64,000 nt of DNA, taken from NCBI GenBank assembly GCA_013400115.1, contig VXBP01005054.1, forward strand, positions 620,001-684,000. The letters run 5' to 3'. Positions 34,301 to 49,300 of this stretch are shown one piece after another. Position numbers and translations under genes: made by a program. This DNA comes from Rhinopomastus cyanomelas. Its lineage: Eukaryota; Chordata; Aves; Bucerotiformes; Rhinopomastidae. The notes under the pieces were generated by a model. It made no database searches. It saw only the letters and a program-made list of their open reading frames with translations, and was not told the origin of the DNA. Positions within the stretch are counted from its first letter, which is position 1; every line of letters begins with the position of its first letter.

Positions 34301-37300
34301 TTCAGGAGTCTACATCTTTTTTAGGAGTCTACGTTTTTCCTTAAAATTGGCTCTTTGGCTGCTGTGTGGGTGTTGAGCTGGCCCAAGCTGATCTGAATGA
34401 GGTGTGGCCTCTGTACATCCTGTATTTGATCAACAGTTTACAGCTATTGCAGGATTTTAATACCCAGTTGTGTTTCTGTTGGTTGACAGAAACAATAGCG
34501 TATGTCCCCATGTGTGTTTTCAGGACTGTAAGTGGTCCACTCTGACCTTAACCGTATCATGTAGAGATGAAAATACGAGAGGAAACAGCTGCTTTCAGGA
34601 GGAAACTGGTCTTCTGACACTGTTATGGTCTCATATCAGTTGTTTCACCTTTTCACTTCCAGTTTGCCTACGTGAAAGCAGGTGTCTTGTGATAGACTGT
34701 GATTTTTAAAGGAAAAATGCAACAAAGTTAATTAAGATTTTTCTTTTGAAAATATTTCTAATGTCAATAATACAAAAGCATGCTTCCATAGAGCTTATTT
34801 GAAGAGTCTACCTGTACTTCATGTAAATAGCTGTAAAGGATGAAGCACTATGATGTGTGGGCTTCATAACCCTCAATTCATCACTGTGTGTTAAATCACT
34901 ACTACATAGCAGTTAGTCATTACCACCACAATGACTACAAAGCTGCAGAGCTGTGTTGAACAACTGTCGTGTTTCTTTCACAGTTCCAGTTCTTGACCAG
35001 CTCTATCAGCACAGCACCTCACAATTGTGTTGTATAAGATTTTAGTGCATTGACAGAATTATTGGCACACAGTAGCTCATCTGGTGTCTCGCACAGCTTT
35101 GTTCTGGTGCCTCACGTAGTTGCCATGTGTAATGCAGAGTCATCACAGGTGCTGCGCGTGCAGTGCTAGATACTGAGTGGACCTTCGTAGGACGAATGAG
35201 CTGCTCCTAAAGCCTTTTGCTTGACTATTTTTGATCAGTAGCTCAAAACTCTTTGGTAAAACAAGAACCTGATTTATAGGAATAAATGTAAATAGTGGTT
35301 AGTGGCAATCTGTTAGGAATCCTTACCTTTATGTTTACAAGTAGAGATGCCCTCTCTGTCACAGTATGGGAAAATCTCTCTGCATAAAGCTTATTACTTC
35401 TGATTCCTCAAGTCTGTAGGTGATAAAATGCTGCAGGGTACATGGCAACTATCATCTGCTGTACCAGGATTATTTTGCATATCTCTGAAACGTGAAGCAG
35501 CAGGTAGCTGGGGTGCTTTGTTGATACGTGTTTGCAGAGAACTTTACAGTGTTGAGCTAAATTCAATTAGAAGATTGTGTTTTCTACAGTTTCTCTGGAA
35601 TATTCAAGTGTGCTGATTTCCTCTATCTAAATGTATATTGCACTTTCTAAAAGCTTGATTTCTCTTCTTTTGTGAAGACTGGTGTCTGCTAATAATGGGT
35701 TTCTATGCTGCTTGTGTAGGAAATGTTTTCTGAGAACAAAAAATGAAAATGACTGCAAATGCAATTTCCAACTTTGTCAATCAGCTGAATCCCCAGAGAG
35801 AAACAGGAAAGCACCGTGGTTTACTTATGCTCCATCCATCACACTGCCATTACTGTCACTGCCTATTTGCTTTATAAAAAGTTCTGGTCAAGAGAGAAAG
35901 CTGGAAAAGGAACTTAAAGCAATGATTGTCAGGGAAATCATTACAAAAGGAGGTCCATCTGTCCCTCTCTCTGACTCCTTTGTACAAAACCAACAATCTT
36001 TGTGCTACTTTTAAACTGCAAAATACATACTGTACCCTGTGCCGCACTTACCATGTCACACAGGATGACTTCTTATTCTCATAATAGCCATGCTTTAAAA
36101 GCCCTCAGAAACTGTCATAAATTCCAACCTTAGATAACAGCTATCAAAACTCTTCATCCTTCCACGAAGCAAAAGTAACGGAAGAAGCAGCAGGTTCAGT
36201 AGCAGAGTACACCCACCAGGAGTGCTTTCTTGCTAGTGCCTATCCACTTCCGTTCAAAGAAGTGTTCCTGCCTGTTTTTTAAGCCAGTAAAATATAAAGT
36301 GATATTTGGCATGCTTCTGGTTTTTCATTTAAATTACATTTTTTCTTTCCTATCTTAAGGGATTGTTTCCAAATGGTCTGATGCTTTAGGGATCAGGACC
36401 CTTATAAAGAGCAAACAAGAGACTAAACTTTGCTTTTGCTTATACTGGGTTCATGCCAGAATAACTCAACTGGTGGTACTGGAATTACCCTTGTGCACAT
36501 CCAGAGAGAGAGAATAAACTGGACACTTTCTTATCTTGCTGGAAGGAGGACAAACAGTACAAAATGCCTTTTTGTCAGGCAACCTCGTGTTAAGTTGGGC
36601 AATGATGAAACTGCTCTTACCTGCTGATTTTGCTCTCTCTTTACCTGTAATTGTCCTTCTGAATTTGTATTCGTGCTCTCAGTGAATAACAAGATCTTGG
36701 AGTTTAAGGAAAAGGGGTTGACATGGCTAAGATTCTTCTACATTGTGGGAAAATGTCCTTAATTAACAAAATGGATGAATCCCCTGAATCCTTGTTGGTC
36801 ATTTGCTTACTGTCTTCTCCCATCCGTTTCCTTTAACAGTGATACTGAACTGAGGAGGCTCTTTCTCAGCACAGTTATATTTTCATTCTGATTAGAATTT
36901 TAAGCAGTAGCTTGCCTATTGGTCTCACTTTCAGTCTGTGACTGGTTCATAGGTAATGTTCTCTATCTCAAAATAACCTCTTAAAGCAGGGTCCTAGCTG
37001 ACTGTCTGCTGTAGTTGCTGTGCCACAATGCCTAAGTGTGGCTTTTGTCACTCCATTTGTACAGTGCAATTTGGGTTGTGAAGCACATAAACTTACTGTA
37101 AGAAAGGTGCTTCAGTCATAGAAATCCTTTCTTATCCTGCAGTTTCTGGCTGTTTTCAAGTGCACTTCTAAGGAAATTATCAGAATAATTATATTGGTAG
37201 ATAGATCAATTCCAGCCTCACACATGAGTGGGGCCAAGCTGATGTATCTAGGATGTATGGAAAAAAAACCCCAAACATTGCTGTGTCACAGTGCCTAAGT

Positions 37301-40300
37301 GTGGCTTTTTCCATTCCTGAGCTGGAAAGAAAAGCATGGATGTTCTGTTAGAACAGTGACATCTGCTTTTACCCTGTTTTCCCATCTCTTGCATTTCATC
37401 TCGTGTCCAGACTTACTTCTCATGACAAAGAACAACAAAGATGTTTAATTACAGCCATCCACATCGCTGTAGCACTCGCAGTTCAGCAGTAATGGAAGAC
37501 TTTTGCACTTCTTAAAAATTTCCTGTGTTCTCAAACCAGTGCGCTTGAGAAAGGATATGCTAATTATTATGTAAATAATAAGTACCAGAACCACACAAAG
37601 TTCAGTTGTAACTATCAGAAGCTGTAGAAAACTCAAAGTTACCCTCTCATGTCCTGCACAGTTTTAACACCATCCTCTGGCATTTTTCCCATTCAGAACT
37701 GACTATAAAATTCAGTCAACACTGGTTAGAAAAGGCATACTGCATATTCAACAGCCGTAAGGAATCCAGGCTGGCCATGTACATTTGCATAGGTTAATAG
37801 CTCTGAAAAACAATTTCAGTGCAGTGGTTCTGGAAATAACTTTCTAATAGTTGTACAATTGCCTGAGCAACTGAGAGTGTGGCTGGTATGTTTAGACTAG
37901 CAGTGAGCTATGTCTAAGAGCTACAGAAACAGATATTTGTCATTTCTAAGTCTTGGATCGTGGACACAGCTAAGAGTTCAGAGCTGTTTAATGTCAGTTG
38001 TCCTCACGCAGAAGCTATCCAACCCTCCAAAAGATATCATACAGCATCTGTAAGAAATACAAAATACAATTGTTTTTGCTGAACATGCCTTTTGGTCTTC
38101 AGTCACCAGAGCCTGTGTCACCATTCTCTTCCACGCTGCTAAGCCTGTGTATGTCCACAGGCTGATCTTGTTCAGTAAAACTGAGTACGACTGTACATGC
38201 AGTTTTGCCATTGTGCAGAGACATCCTTAACTTCGGCCATACTCAGCCAGGATAGGAAAACTTGCTGTCAGGAACCTTAGTGACCCTCCTCCCTATGGTG
38301 GTTTCTATCTAAAGCTGAACACTCATATTAGTAGGCAGTAGTATCAAGGCAGGAGCAAGATTGTGGGTGTTGAAAACAGATGCAGCCTACAAAAATATTT
38401 TAATAATGTTTTCAGTTTTGCATGGGAACTGGCTACATATTTGGACTCCTCTCTTGGGAGAGGAGAACCACAGGCTTCCAGCAACACTTATCACAAAACT
38501 CTGATATTCTCTCCATAACACAGGGGGAAACCCCCCAAAAGAATATTTTTCATAGGGACAAGGATGAAGTCTAAATTAGTGTCTGAAAGTGTTGCAGGTG
38601 AGGGGCCAGTTAAGCCTCCTTTTTTGTCAAATCTACACTGTGGTTGTACCTATGAGGAGACAGCTGAAGGAGCCAAAGAGGGGAAGGTGGATGAGACTCT
38701 GAGGGGGTTTCTTACTGCTCAAATTTCAGGTCAAATCCAGATGCCAGCAGCATTCTTGGGGCCAGGCAAGCAGAGATGTAGTTCTGTGTACCATTTCTTT
38801 ATCCTCAAAGCTCGTGGTGGTTTATGACTCTGTCAAAGGGGTTTTGATCCTAGTGACTCTGCTGAGAGTATCTAAACCCTGGCAATTTTATTGAGAATTG
38901 ACTTTAACCCAGAGTTGTTGTCAGCCTTTGTGGTCTGGTATGCTAGTTTAATGCACCATTGTTTGTGATGGGATGCAATCAAATAAGGGATGTCAAAGAC
39001 ATGTTAAAATACGTAGTGCTCAAGCAAGCTGTGCCATAGCACTTAGATGTTAAAAAGCATGAATTTCATTCATATCTAAACATGGTCAAGTTTAGATATG
39101 GTATCTACTGCCTTGGTTTTGTTGCTTGGTTATGTTTTTATTTAAAAATGTAAGCAGAAAGGAAGGATTGTTTACGTCCGGGAGCTGTCTAGGGAAAATT
39201 AATAACAAATGTGCTTTTAGCTGGAGGCAGAAGCTTTATGGAGTCGGATGAGTAACTCTTGAACAGCATAATGAAAACAGTTGTACTGAGCATTTAGAGC
39301 TTCTCCATATGGATCAGTTGCAGTCTTAGGCCTTTTAATTCACTGGCCTTTGTATATCCTGCCAATCAAGACTGAAAATATTATATGTTTAGTCCTAAGC
39401 AGGGTTAGTGTTCAGCTCACAAGCTTGATGGATCTACATTCAATACTAGGAAAATACTTGAGTGCTGCATGTGTGATACCGTTAGTGGTAGCCAAATGAG
39501 TGTGTCGCTTTGGTTATGACAATGTCCCATGTTCTAAGTGAAACTATCACCTGCTGTTTGCAACTGTATGCTCTGTGAAGGAAGGAATTTCAGTTTGCCA
39601 CTGAGATGCTTGAGAATAACTTAATCTGGTGTATGTCTTGAGTTAATTCAGTGTATTCTCTTCTGTGGTCAAGAATGAAGTTCTCAAATGCCGTACCGCG
39701 ATAGTCAATGGTGACAAGCCAAGGGAGCCACCTGCAATATGTGTTTTCTACTTTACGACAACATTTACTGAAGATTTAGATTCTATAATTAGGATAAAAG
39801 TCTGAGTCCCTTAACTGGCTTAGAACTATACAATTTTTTAAACAGACCAGTTTGCAGAGTTTTAAGATACCACAAAGAAAAAAATTGAGGAGCTTTGATA
39901 CAGTGCTTTGCCAGCCACCAGCAGAAGTGAGTGGGGTAGGATTGCAACTGGGTTAAAAAAAACTTGGCACTACGTGATTACTTCTTTCTTGATTTTTAGA
40001 AAACCATGGATTCTCCTAAACTGCTGTGGTCTGAACTCTTCCCACCTTAACTGGGTACAGCACTCAGTTCCATGGCCTTCAAGCGTTTCTAGTGGCCAGA
40101 ACTAGACTGTCATGACATCAGCTGAAGGTAATAAGTTTTGGATGAAAAAGGAGCTTTAGAGATCCAGTGTCATGTTAAAAGATTAAAGATGTGTATAGGC
40201 TTACACCTTGGATTCCAAATCCATAAAACAATGCACTTTAGAACATTTCAGTTAATAAATTTTAAATAAGAAACTTGACTAATTGATTAAATGTAAGTGC

Positions 40301-43300
40301 ATGCTCACTTGTGGACCCAGATATTCAAGCTAATGCTACAAAATGAGTGATATTCATAGTTTACCACATATCTGTGTCGCGCTAACTCCAGCAGAAGTGG
40401 CATATAAGTTGTAGCCACACTGCGAAATATGGGAAGGATAAAATTTCATAATGGCAATGTGACTTTGAAAAGTTGGAATGTTATAAATAAGTTAACAAAA
40501 TTAAACAGCTGTTCTGCTGTTGAGCTCAGTTCTCAAAGCCACAATCAGAAGTGTTCTGATAGTTCAGACACTGGCAGTGAATCAAGTATTTCTTCCTTCT
40601 CCAGCACCAGTAGTCCTAACATGCCTCTTTGCGGGGAAGAACTTTATTCTTTCACTTTGAACATAGGGCATTATCTGGAGCTGACTGCTTTATGAACATT
40701 TCCAAAAAGGAAATAATCTTACATCAAAGAAGGCCAAGAATATAACTTCATTTTCTTTTCCAAAGTTTAATCTAAGGAATTTATTTGCTTTTTTGTACAG
40801 ATTTAATTTGGAGCACCTATATATGTATTTAACATCATCAGGTAGATCCTCATGCTCATCTGAACAGTGGGAACAAAATAAAACAAACACATAACTTCAA
40901 GTTGCATGTGGGTGACTGAATTGACTTATGAATTTGCATCCAGAGCTGGTTGGCTTTGTTTTGTAACAATAGTCTCTGATAAGAGAAACAGCCAGAGTAG
41001 CGTCTTTGAAATGGAGGCCTAGATCTTATGAATGTTTCTGTCCCCTTTGTGTAGAGTCTATGATATAAGCATCTGAAACCTTAAAATACAATCACTCTTT
41101 TTGTGTTTTAAATACTGCTATAAATGTGTTTTCCTGTGCCACTGAGCAGGCATCGCAGTGCCACTGAGCAGGCATCGCAGTGCCACTGAGCAGGCATCGC
41201 AGTGCCACTGAGCAGGCATCGCAGTGCCCCATCCATTCCCCACTGTATACAGTGTATTTCTCTGCAAACCCTTACTGTTCTCTCTTTTGGCAAGTGATAA
41301 CCGCTGGGTTCTGTGGAAGTGAACTTTGTGCTGCTGTGGGCTTGTCTACTGCAAAAACACCTTGAGTGGCTGTGTATTTGTGAGCTACAAACTCCACGTG
41401 GTAATTAGGTGAATTTGTGAGTTCAGCATTGAATGCAGAAACTTGTCTGTAAACAGTAAGTAGCCAGTGTGCTTCACAAACACTTGGAACAGCTCTGCAA
41501 GTAAGATTTGTATTCCTGAATACCATTTTCAGGTCATCTATTGATCTGTTTGTTTCACAAAACAAAGTGCTTGATTGTGCCCGTCATGTGAACTTTAAAT
41601 AGCTTAGGAGTGATTTTTCTTGAAAATAAGGAGTAACTTGATTTCTGTGGAAGAGTGATGTGGAACCATATAGTTGCTCATTTTCCTCTTAATATGGCTA
41701 AGTGCAATTTAAGGACAACAGATTATGTAACTCTTTGTTACTAAGAGCAAAATCAGGTTGTTGTGGACCTGCTGTTCGTTACCCAAGAGCTCAGAAAGAA
41801 AAGCTCTCTGGGCGTTAACAAGTAAGATGTACTTGCTTAAAATTTTGTAACAGAGTTCTGCTCCGCACCGTGTCTTGGCCAACCCGTTCCGAGTGTGAAA
41901 GGTGAAAGCAAAGCCGTTTGTGTACTAGACTTCGCATAGCAGCAGCTGAGCTGAGGCGTAGATCTGCTTTTGCTACTCTGTTTGTAACCTCAGGCAAAGG
42001 GCTGGAGCATATCTTGGGAAAGTTCTTATCAGCCATTTTAATAAAATCCTATAAAAGGTGGTGTGGGAAAGAAACTTCCTGGAGTCCCCCGGTCAAAGAC
42101 AATCTTCTGATTTTATTCAGCTTTATTTTCATGGTAGGTTACTATCTGCGTCCAAGAATTCTGTAAAAATCACTGTGTTTTCTTGTAATCTTTGATTTTC
42201 TTTAAAATTACATGACTAAAGTAAAAATGATCCTCTTCTTTTGCAGTACATCTTTTTAGGAACAGCCATCTTTGGGTTTTATTTTAAGTCTGTGTTTTAT
42301 TTTAAATGAAGTTCACAGAATTGCAGGCTCAGAGATCTGAAATATGGTCATCTACCAAAAGCCCTCAGTGGGACAGTTGCAGCTGCTGCATCCTCCTACT
42401 GCAAACTGAGATTATAAAAGTGAAGAGGGCTGCAGCTGCAGTAGTCACTGTGAAGTATTTTACTTCAGCCTTCACAGGACCACCTGCTTCAGGTGTAATT
42501 AATGAGATAGGAGACACATTGAATTAATCTTGCCTATGTCGGTACTGACTTCACGTAGTTTGCAATTTGTTTCACCATCTGTCTTGATAATGTCTGTTTA
42601 CATTAGACAGATCCACGTATCTTATGTGGTTTTCATGTTCTTTAAAGAGCACACAAAACTTTGAATCCTCCTCTGGTATAAATACAACGCAGATCCAATA
42701 CCTACTCCTTGCAGTTCAATGCTCCCAGCATTGCTTTTCTAACTGAGTCTTGTTTTCTTTTCCTCCCAGTATGCTCCTTGCTTCTTGAAAGCCAAGAAGA
42801 CCCTTTGTGTCATCATTCCTAATATTCTTTATCAGCTTTTATTTCCACAACTCACTCTAGGATGTGATTCTCAGGTCACACACATCTTGTTGTCACTTAC
42901 ATGTATGCAGAGCAAGGGTGAGTGAGGTCCAAGATGTTACTGTGGTTAGAGTGCTGTGATTAGTTCATGTTTTGTACAGACTGCAGATCACTGAGGTGCT
43001 GGAAGAGATCCTCAGCAATGTGTTCAAGCCCAGAACCTTGCTGTGCTGTATGCAGACTGATAGGAGTGATGCTTCTGTGAGTTTCCTTTACAGGAAATGC
43101 TTTGAGGGTAAGCAGAGTCCTGAATCAGGTTTTTGTTTGTTTAGAAATTCATTGACAAAGGTTTATGTAAGAAGGCAGCAGGTATTTAAGGAGGACAATA
43201 ATATTACTAACAAGGTTTTATTGCTTTGTGTCTATCAGATGGAAGTTTCAGCTATAGATGCCTCACATGGAAAACCATATGGCCATATCCATTTCTCAGC

Positions 43301-46300
43301 AAGCTCATCCTTGCTGACTGCAGGGGTCTGAGGATTATAACAGGAATATAGATAAGGCTGTCGTGGCCTTCATCATTTTTAGCATGAGGTAGGTATGAGC
43401 ACAGGTGGCAATTAAATACTTCGTGCTTCGTTTCCTACTGGGTGTCAGTTGTCATTTCACTCCCACTATTGGAAATAAATATCAGCGATGACGAACCAGC
43501 CTCCTCTACTTTCCATACTCATTCCATGCTCACAGCAGAGGCATGGCAATTTCTGAAAATGTGGCTGTTTTTCTTTGTGTTGAGGGTAATTTGGCCCTTT
43601 ATTCCTAGTCCAAAAGTCAAGTATGTCTAATCCTGTCTTATGGACATGGGTTTTTCCTCAGAGCTGCACTGTTACATCTCTGGTGAATGCGGACAATATT
43701 TGTGTTGTTGCTGTTGTTGTTCTGGGAGAAACTGAGGGATAGAGAATATAATGTTGTTCTCTTGTGGATGTGAATGCCTGAGTAAACAAAGAGGTCTCTG
43801 CAGAGAGCAGTGAAAGGTATCAAATGATGCTGAGTGATATTGCCTTTTTTCACAGACAGCACAGCAAGAAAACAACTTTTAGAACTAAATGAACTGTAGT
43901 ACAATAGGGAATAGTCTTGATAAGAAAAGAAGAAACTGGAGTAACTCAGAAAAGATGTGAGATTTTGGGTCATCCTACAGATTTTTGTAACTTTTTTTAT
44001 GGAGGATATGGACATTGTTTTAGGGAGCTATTTTAACACTAAGTACTCTTTTTAGTAGAACCACACGGATTGTGTGTGTTCTAAGTGTAAACCTCCACGT
44101 TTAAAGCACAACTGTACACAATAGACTAATTTAACAGGTACAGTTCAGACAACTTTTCATGCTGTGCTATAAGACATGAAGGATAGTGAAGGATTGCTTA
44201 GAATGTGAGCACAGTCTCCAGACTGACCTTTGAGTACCCTTCAGTTTGGCTGCAAGAAGCTGCCTTTTTTAAACCATCCCCTCATTTTTCTAAAGCTTGC
44301 CTGAAACATCATTCTAGAAAGTAAAAGCAAAGATACTCTCCCCTGAAAAGCTCATCTCCCAGCTTGGTTTTATCCAGTATTACCTAGCTCTTTCCTGGCA
44401 ATGTTTGATGGGTGGAGGAGGGGAATAGGTCTTATTTTATATTTTTTTAAAAGGAAGCGAATTTTTTATCAGCTTCACAGTTGGTTTTTATTCCTGTCCA
44501 ATAGAGTGGCTTTTCCATGAAAGCCTGAGGAGAACTTGCTCAAGGTGAAAGGAAATGGAGTGCATCTGATAGAGCAGCCAAATTTCAGTGGCTTTTTCTT
44601 GCCATGTATGGACAGTTAAATCTTTTATAAAGGCATTGGTGCTTTTTTCTCAGCTCTGTCAGATGCACAACACTCTCCTTTATGAATGTATTTTACTTGA
44701 TTATCTGTCAAAATCTGTTTAATTAAAGTATTGTAAGAACTAATCAGTCTTCTATGAAGTTTCAAGGATCATGTACAGCTTGAGTTTTCCCTGGTTCTAT
44801 CTGATTGGTTTTGATCATTACCTTAGTGCATACTTGATGAGATTCCCTTTATGAGCTGCTTAGTGGCACAAGAGGGATGTAACATTCTTGTATGGCCAGT
44901 TTAATGTCCATGCTTCATTACGTGTAGAAACATTTAATGTTGTTGAATAACTTAGGAACACATGATGTGATTTTCCCTTTAAAATAGTCCTTTGGCTCCT
45001 TGTGTTTGAGGTACATAGTGTCTCATGTGTGGTTAAGTTATCTAAAATAAGAAAAAAACCATGGGGAGGAGCATGTGTAATCAGTTTGTGAGGCTTTAGC
45101 AAAATCCAGCTCATGCTGATGGCAGTTACAAAACTAGTAGTGCTGAGCTTCCTTTGTATTATCAATGCCTCATGCCTGTTACAACCTGCCCTGAGTTCTG
45201 AATGGTCACAGCTGACCATTTTTGGTGCTTTACCCTGATGGCTTCCACAAAAAAGGTCTTTTCAGTGCAATGCTGGAATTTGCAGTGTCTGAATCTCTTC
45301 CCTGATGAACAGCTTGGGCTGTGGCAAAAGAAGCCACAGTTGGATGTTAACTTAAACTGTTACCAAAGTGTATCAGTTGCCACTCAGACCCAGTAAAGCA
45401 TGAGCAGGACGTTCTCTGTGAGAATGATTTTCACTTTTGTGGCAGCTTACTTTGCAGCACTTTGTGCATTAAGGGCTGTGAGGAAAGGGTATGGTATCCT
45501 CTTGGTCAGTTTAGCAATGCATTTAGATGCTTTTACAATTCCAGTATTTAAGCAAAGCAGCCTTCCAGCAGCAGAGGATGCATTCATGGGGTTTCCTATC
45601 TTATAGCTCTACAGTTTTTCATAGTTGAGCTTCTCTCAGAGTTTTACAGTTTTCTGTTGTGACTTGTCTTGAATATGAAAGCAATATAATTGTGAAAAGC
45701 TGTTTACACCTAACCTATGTAGCTAATTTTCTTCCTTTCCACTTTGTATCAATGCAGCTACCTTCTCCTTGTAGTTCTGTCTGTGTTTTAGCTATGTAGC
45801 TAAATTTTTTTCACACTGTGCAGTAAATTTATTTGTTTACAACTGTCATGTATTGCCTGACAGATGTATTCTCTTTGCTTTTGTTCCTTTTAATATTTCA
45901 AGGATGTCATATGTCATTAGTTGTTATATTATGCCTCATGTTGTTTGTAAAGTATGATCTGAATTTGTTTGTATTTTAATCATTCTTCTGCTTCCTTTTA
46001 ACACAAATGGATTTTAATAGTTCGCTCTATTTAGTATTACCAACTGGAGTTTTTAGTTACTTAAATGTCTCCTCAAAATCTATCCACATAATTATACTTC
46101 ATATCTCTCTTTGCTTTGTCACAGGATTCAGCAAGTATACAAGCACTGATTTCGGTTTTCGTTATTTTGCTTTTATGGTACTAAAGGTGGAGACAATCAG
46201 AAGTCCTCATCATGAAAAGATTGGAAAGGTAAAGCACTAATTAGTTTCTGTACATGTAATTACGTGTGAAGGAGGATTCATGCACAATTTTAAGTGTTTA

Positions 46301-49300
46301 TACGCAGCAAAGTCCTTTTTCAGTTTTATGATGGACATGTTTTGTCGAAAGTAAAGGATGCTTCGCTGTATTGGAGAAAGGGTTTATTATTTTGTTGTTG
46401 ATGTGATCAATAGTGGCCATTTAAACTCTAGATGGCAAGGGAGTCCTAAGTAAAACCTCATGAAATAAGGTCAAGTTGACTTTTAAAGTGCTGCATAACT
46501 GGGGAATTATTCTCTTCAATACTTCAATTCGTCCTTTACTGTTGTGTAATTCCAGGTCACAAAGATGTAAAGTCACACAGAAAAGCTGTAAACTGGTGGT
46601 GAACTGATCTCTTTGGTAAACAGTGAGTATTCATTAATTCCATGAGTTCCTGGACAAGCTGCAAGTGATGATGAGATGCTAAAAGTTGATTAAATGTTTG
46701 TGGAAGGTTTGTTATTCCAAGTAAGGGTAACTTTGTACCAGCAACATCACTAGTATCAATATCTGTGCAGAAGACTACATAAAGTCATTTGCTCTTGGAG
46801 ATGGCAAAAAACCCCTCTTATTCTGTTGTAAGCAGTGACAGAGGACTTTCCTGAAGCTCTTGTGGCTTAGAAAACTTTCAAGGAAGTGTCCCCTGTTTCT
46901 GCTGACCAAGTTTAAAAATCAAAACCTTGTGGTTTATACCTCTGAAATATGTGTTGGCTCATAAAATTGCACTCTGTACAAGGAATGGATCTGAGTGTAC
47001 TGATCACTGTCTCTTGGGTCTGCCCGGCCGGATGTGAATGGTTTTTGAATAGAACAGGCAAGCCGTGTGGTTAGTGGTAAGAGGGAACAGCAGCACGTAC
47101 TTGAATGGGACTCAGCTTGTGACAGTGGCTACTGATGTCCCAACACTAGTTAAAATGATAACAGTGCAGGAAGGAGGGATAGAAAACCACAGTCTGCATG
47201 CAAAAAAGTGCTTTTTAGTCTCCTGAAGTATTTGATCAAACTAGACACAGAAAGCCAGTAAGACACAAATCAGCACTTCCTGTACATTGCTCTGTTAACT
47301 GTCTTTTACTACACATTATTATCAAGTGCTTAATCATCAGTATTAAATCAAAACATGGGATAACTTCTGATCAATTATTTTACAGCATTAGCAGCTGGAG
47401 GAATGTGCTGCCTATCAATTATTCACATTATTTGTGAATAGCAGCTGGCAAGCAACAGCATCTAGAAGAGAGCCCAGTACCCAGAGGTATAGGAAGATAC
47501 TGTGTAATCTCTTAAAGTGCTTTTAGAAGTGATTAAACAATATGTGATGTAGGGACTGATATGGAACAGACCTATATTGGTATGTCGTAAAGTAAACGGG
47601 TAGCAATTTTCTCTGTGCAGGTGTACACAGGATTTCTGCTTGCAATTTCAGCATGTGACAGAAAAGAGCTACCGTCATCGCATGGGTAGTTAATCTAAAA
47701 ATTAGTCAATCAAGAGAGCTATCATCTTTGAGATGTGATTGTCCTGGCTGGTTTTGAGAAGAATATAGAGATATTACCCATGAAATCTCTGTTGGTGTTC
47801 TGACATATTTAGACTTGTACGTAATTTCTCCGGTGATGTATGAACACAGATTGCTAAGGTTCCAGATAATGGCTGTGTGACTTAGTACCAGAACAGCTTT
47901 CAGTTCTGGACAATCTGTGATTGCTAACAAGGCACAATAGCAAACTAAACTCATGAAACTAAACAGTCTTTTCAGTCTGTTTCCCAGAGTGTCACGTTTC
48001 AGACTGTTTCCCAGTTTCCCTCTTAATTCCTTAAGACTGATGTTCCCATGGGAGTATTCTGAAGAACTCTGTATGTGCTCACTCTTTGCTTGGGGATGCA
48101 GCATCAGTAGGTCCTCTGAGGTCCTGATCCATAATGACTCATTTGGCCCCTCTCATATTTTGCCTTAGAGAGTGGAAGGATCACAGAGACATCCTTTAAA
48201 GGAGCCAGCATGCTTTTTCAATGACAAAAAGGAAGATGGTTGACAAGCTGTAGACCTTAAAACCTCTATGTCATGTTTTTTGAGATTAGGCCATTCACTC
48301 TTGGGCTATCTGCTTTATTTCAATCTCTAAATGCAGCTTGCAGTTTCACTTAGTTAAACATGCGTTGTTTCCTCTGCTGCCCTGCCAAATTGTAATGCTT
48401 GAACAGTGGAAATACTCTGTGTTCCTCAGAGGCAAATACAGTCTTGTGAAAGACAAAGTATCTGGGAAACACTGAGGTGAAATGGAAGTTTAGGAATTGC
48501 ATGGCATTGTTTTAAAATAAAAATCCCTAGATGATTTCTAATCTTGCAGAGGAATGGTCTGCACCTTTCCCCCACCACGATCCATTTACTTTACAGCTTG
48601 CAGTCAGTCCTGTAGATGTGTACTTCAGTGCATGCTTTTGAGAGTATGCAGCTTAACCTACACCATCCAGGCTGAAAACACCCTGGAGTTTTGGTGTGAG
48701 TTTAAAAAACCCAGCAATTCTTGGCCCCACACTTTCTTGGCAATCTCATCCAGGTTCGCTCTACAATGTTTTCCACATATGGTTGTGAAATCCAGTGTCT
48801 GACTGCTATTCTAAATATAGATTCATCATTCTTTTAAAAAATGATTGATGCAATAGGTCTTATTTATTTCAAGACGTTTCTTTCTCTTTTTGAGCATTCT
48901 TCTGTTGGCCATTTCATAGTCACTTTTGAGACAACTTTATTCTTGTTTTTAGTTTACTCTTTACTGGGGACTATCTGCTTCTTGGTTTTGAAACCAAAAC
49001 TGTAATAGCCAAGAGCACTTTTCTTTACCAGTGGAAGAGTAGCCATGCATAAGCAGCCTGTGTCCCACTCTTTGCACAGAACTTGTTCTGTACAAAGCTG
49101 TGCTTGTTACTTTGTTGGCACTTGCAAAACAGAAGTAGTGTTGATGTTATTAGCAAAGAGTAAGCTTATTGTTTTCCTTAGCTGAATTTTCAGCCTTAGT
49201 CTTTTCCAGTGTACTACCTGGTGGAAAAGCAGCGCTGTCCAGAAAGCCCATCTCCTCATGTGCTTCGACTTAGTATACTAAGTTGATCAAATGGGCTTAC

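Noticed and set aside
40429..40695. 88-codon Ser-rich frame
   Set aside because: Low-complexity Ser run without domain features, and no flanking splice signals that stand out.
41137..41224. Repeat array considered as a CRISPR-like structure
   Set aside because: Units are contiguous with no spacers and the setting is eukaryotic, so it is a minisatellite.
42972..43331. 119-codon plus-strand frame with a GAGGGTAAGC donor-like string
   Set aside because: Considered as a decayed exon, but no family resemblance and no partner exons nearby.
45400..45606. Small hydrophobic frame resembling a membrane peptide
   Set aside because: 68 codons, no conservation evidence. Hydrophobic composition follows from the T-rich sequence.
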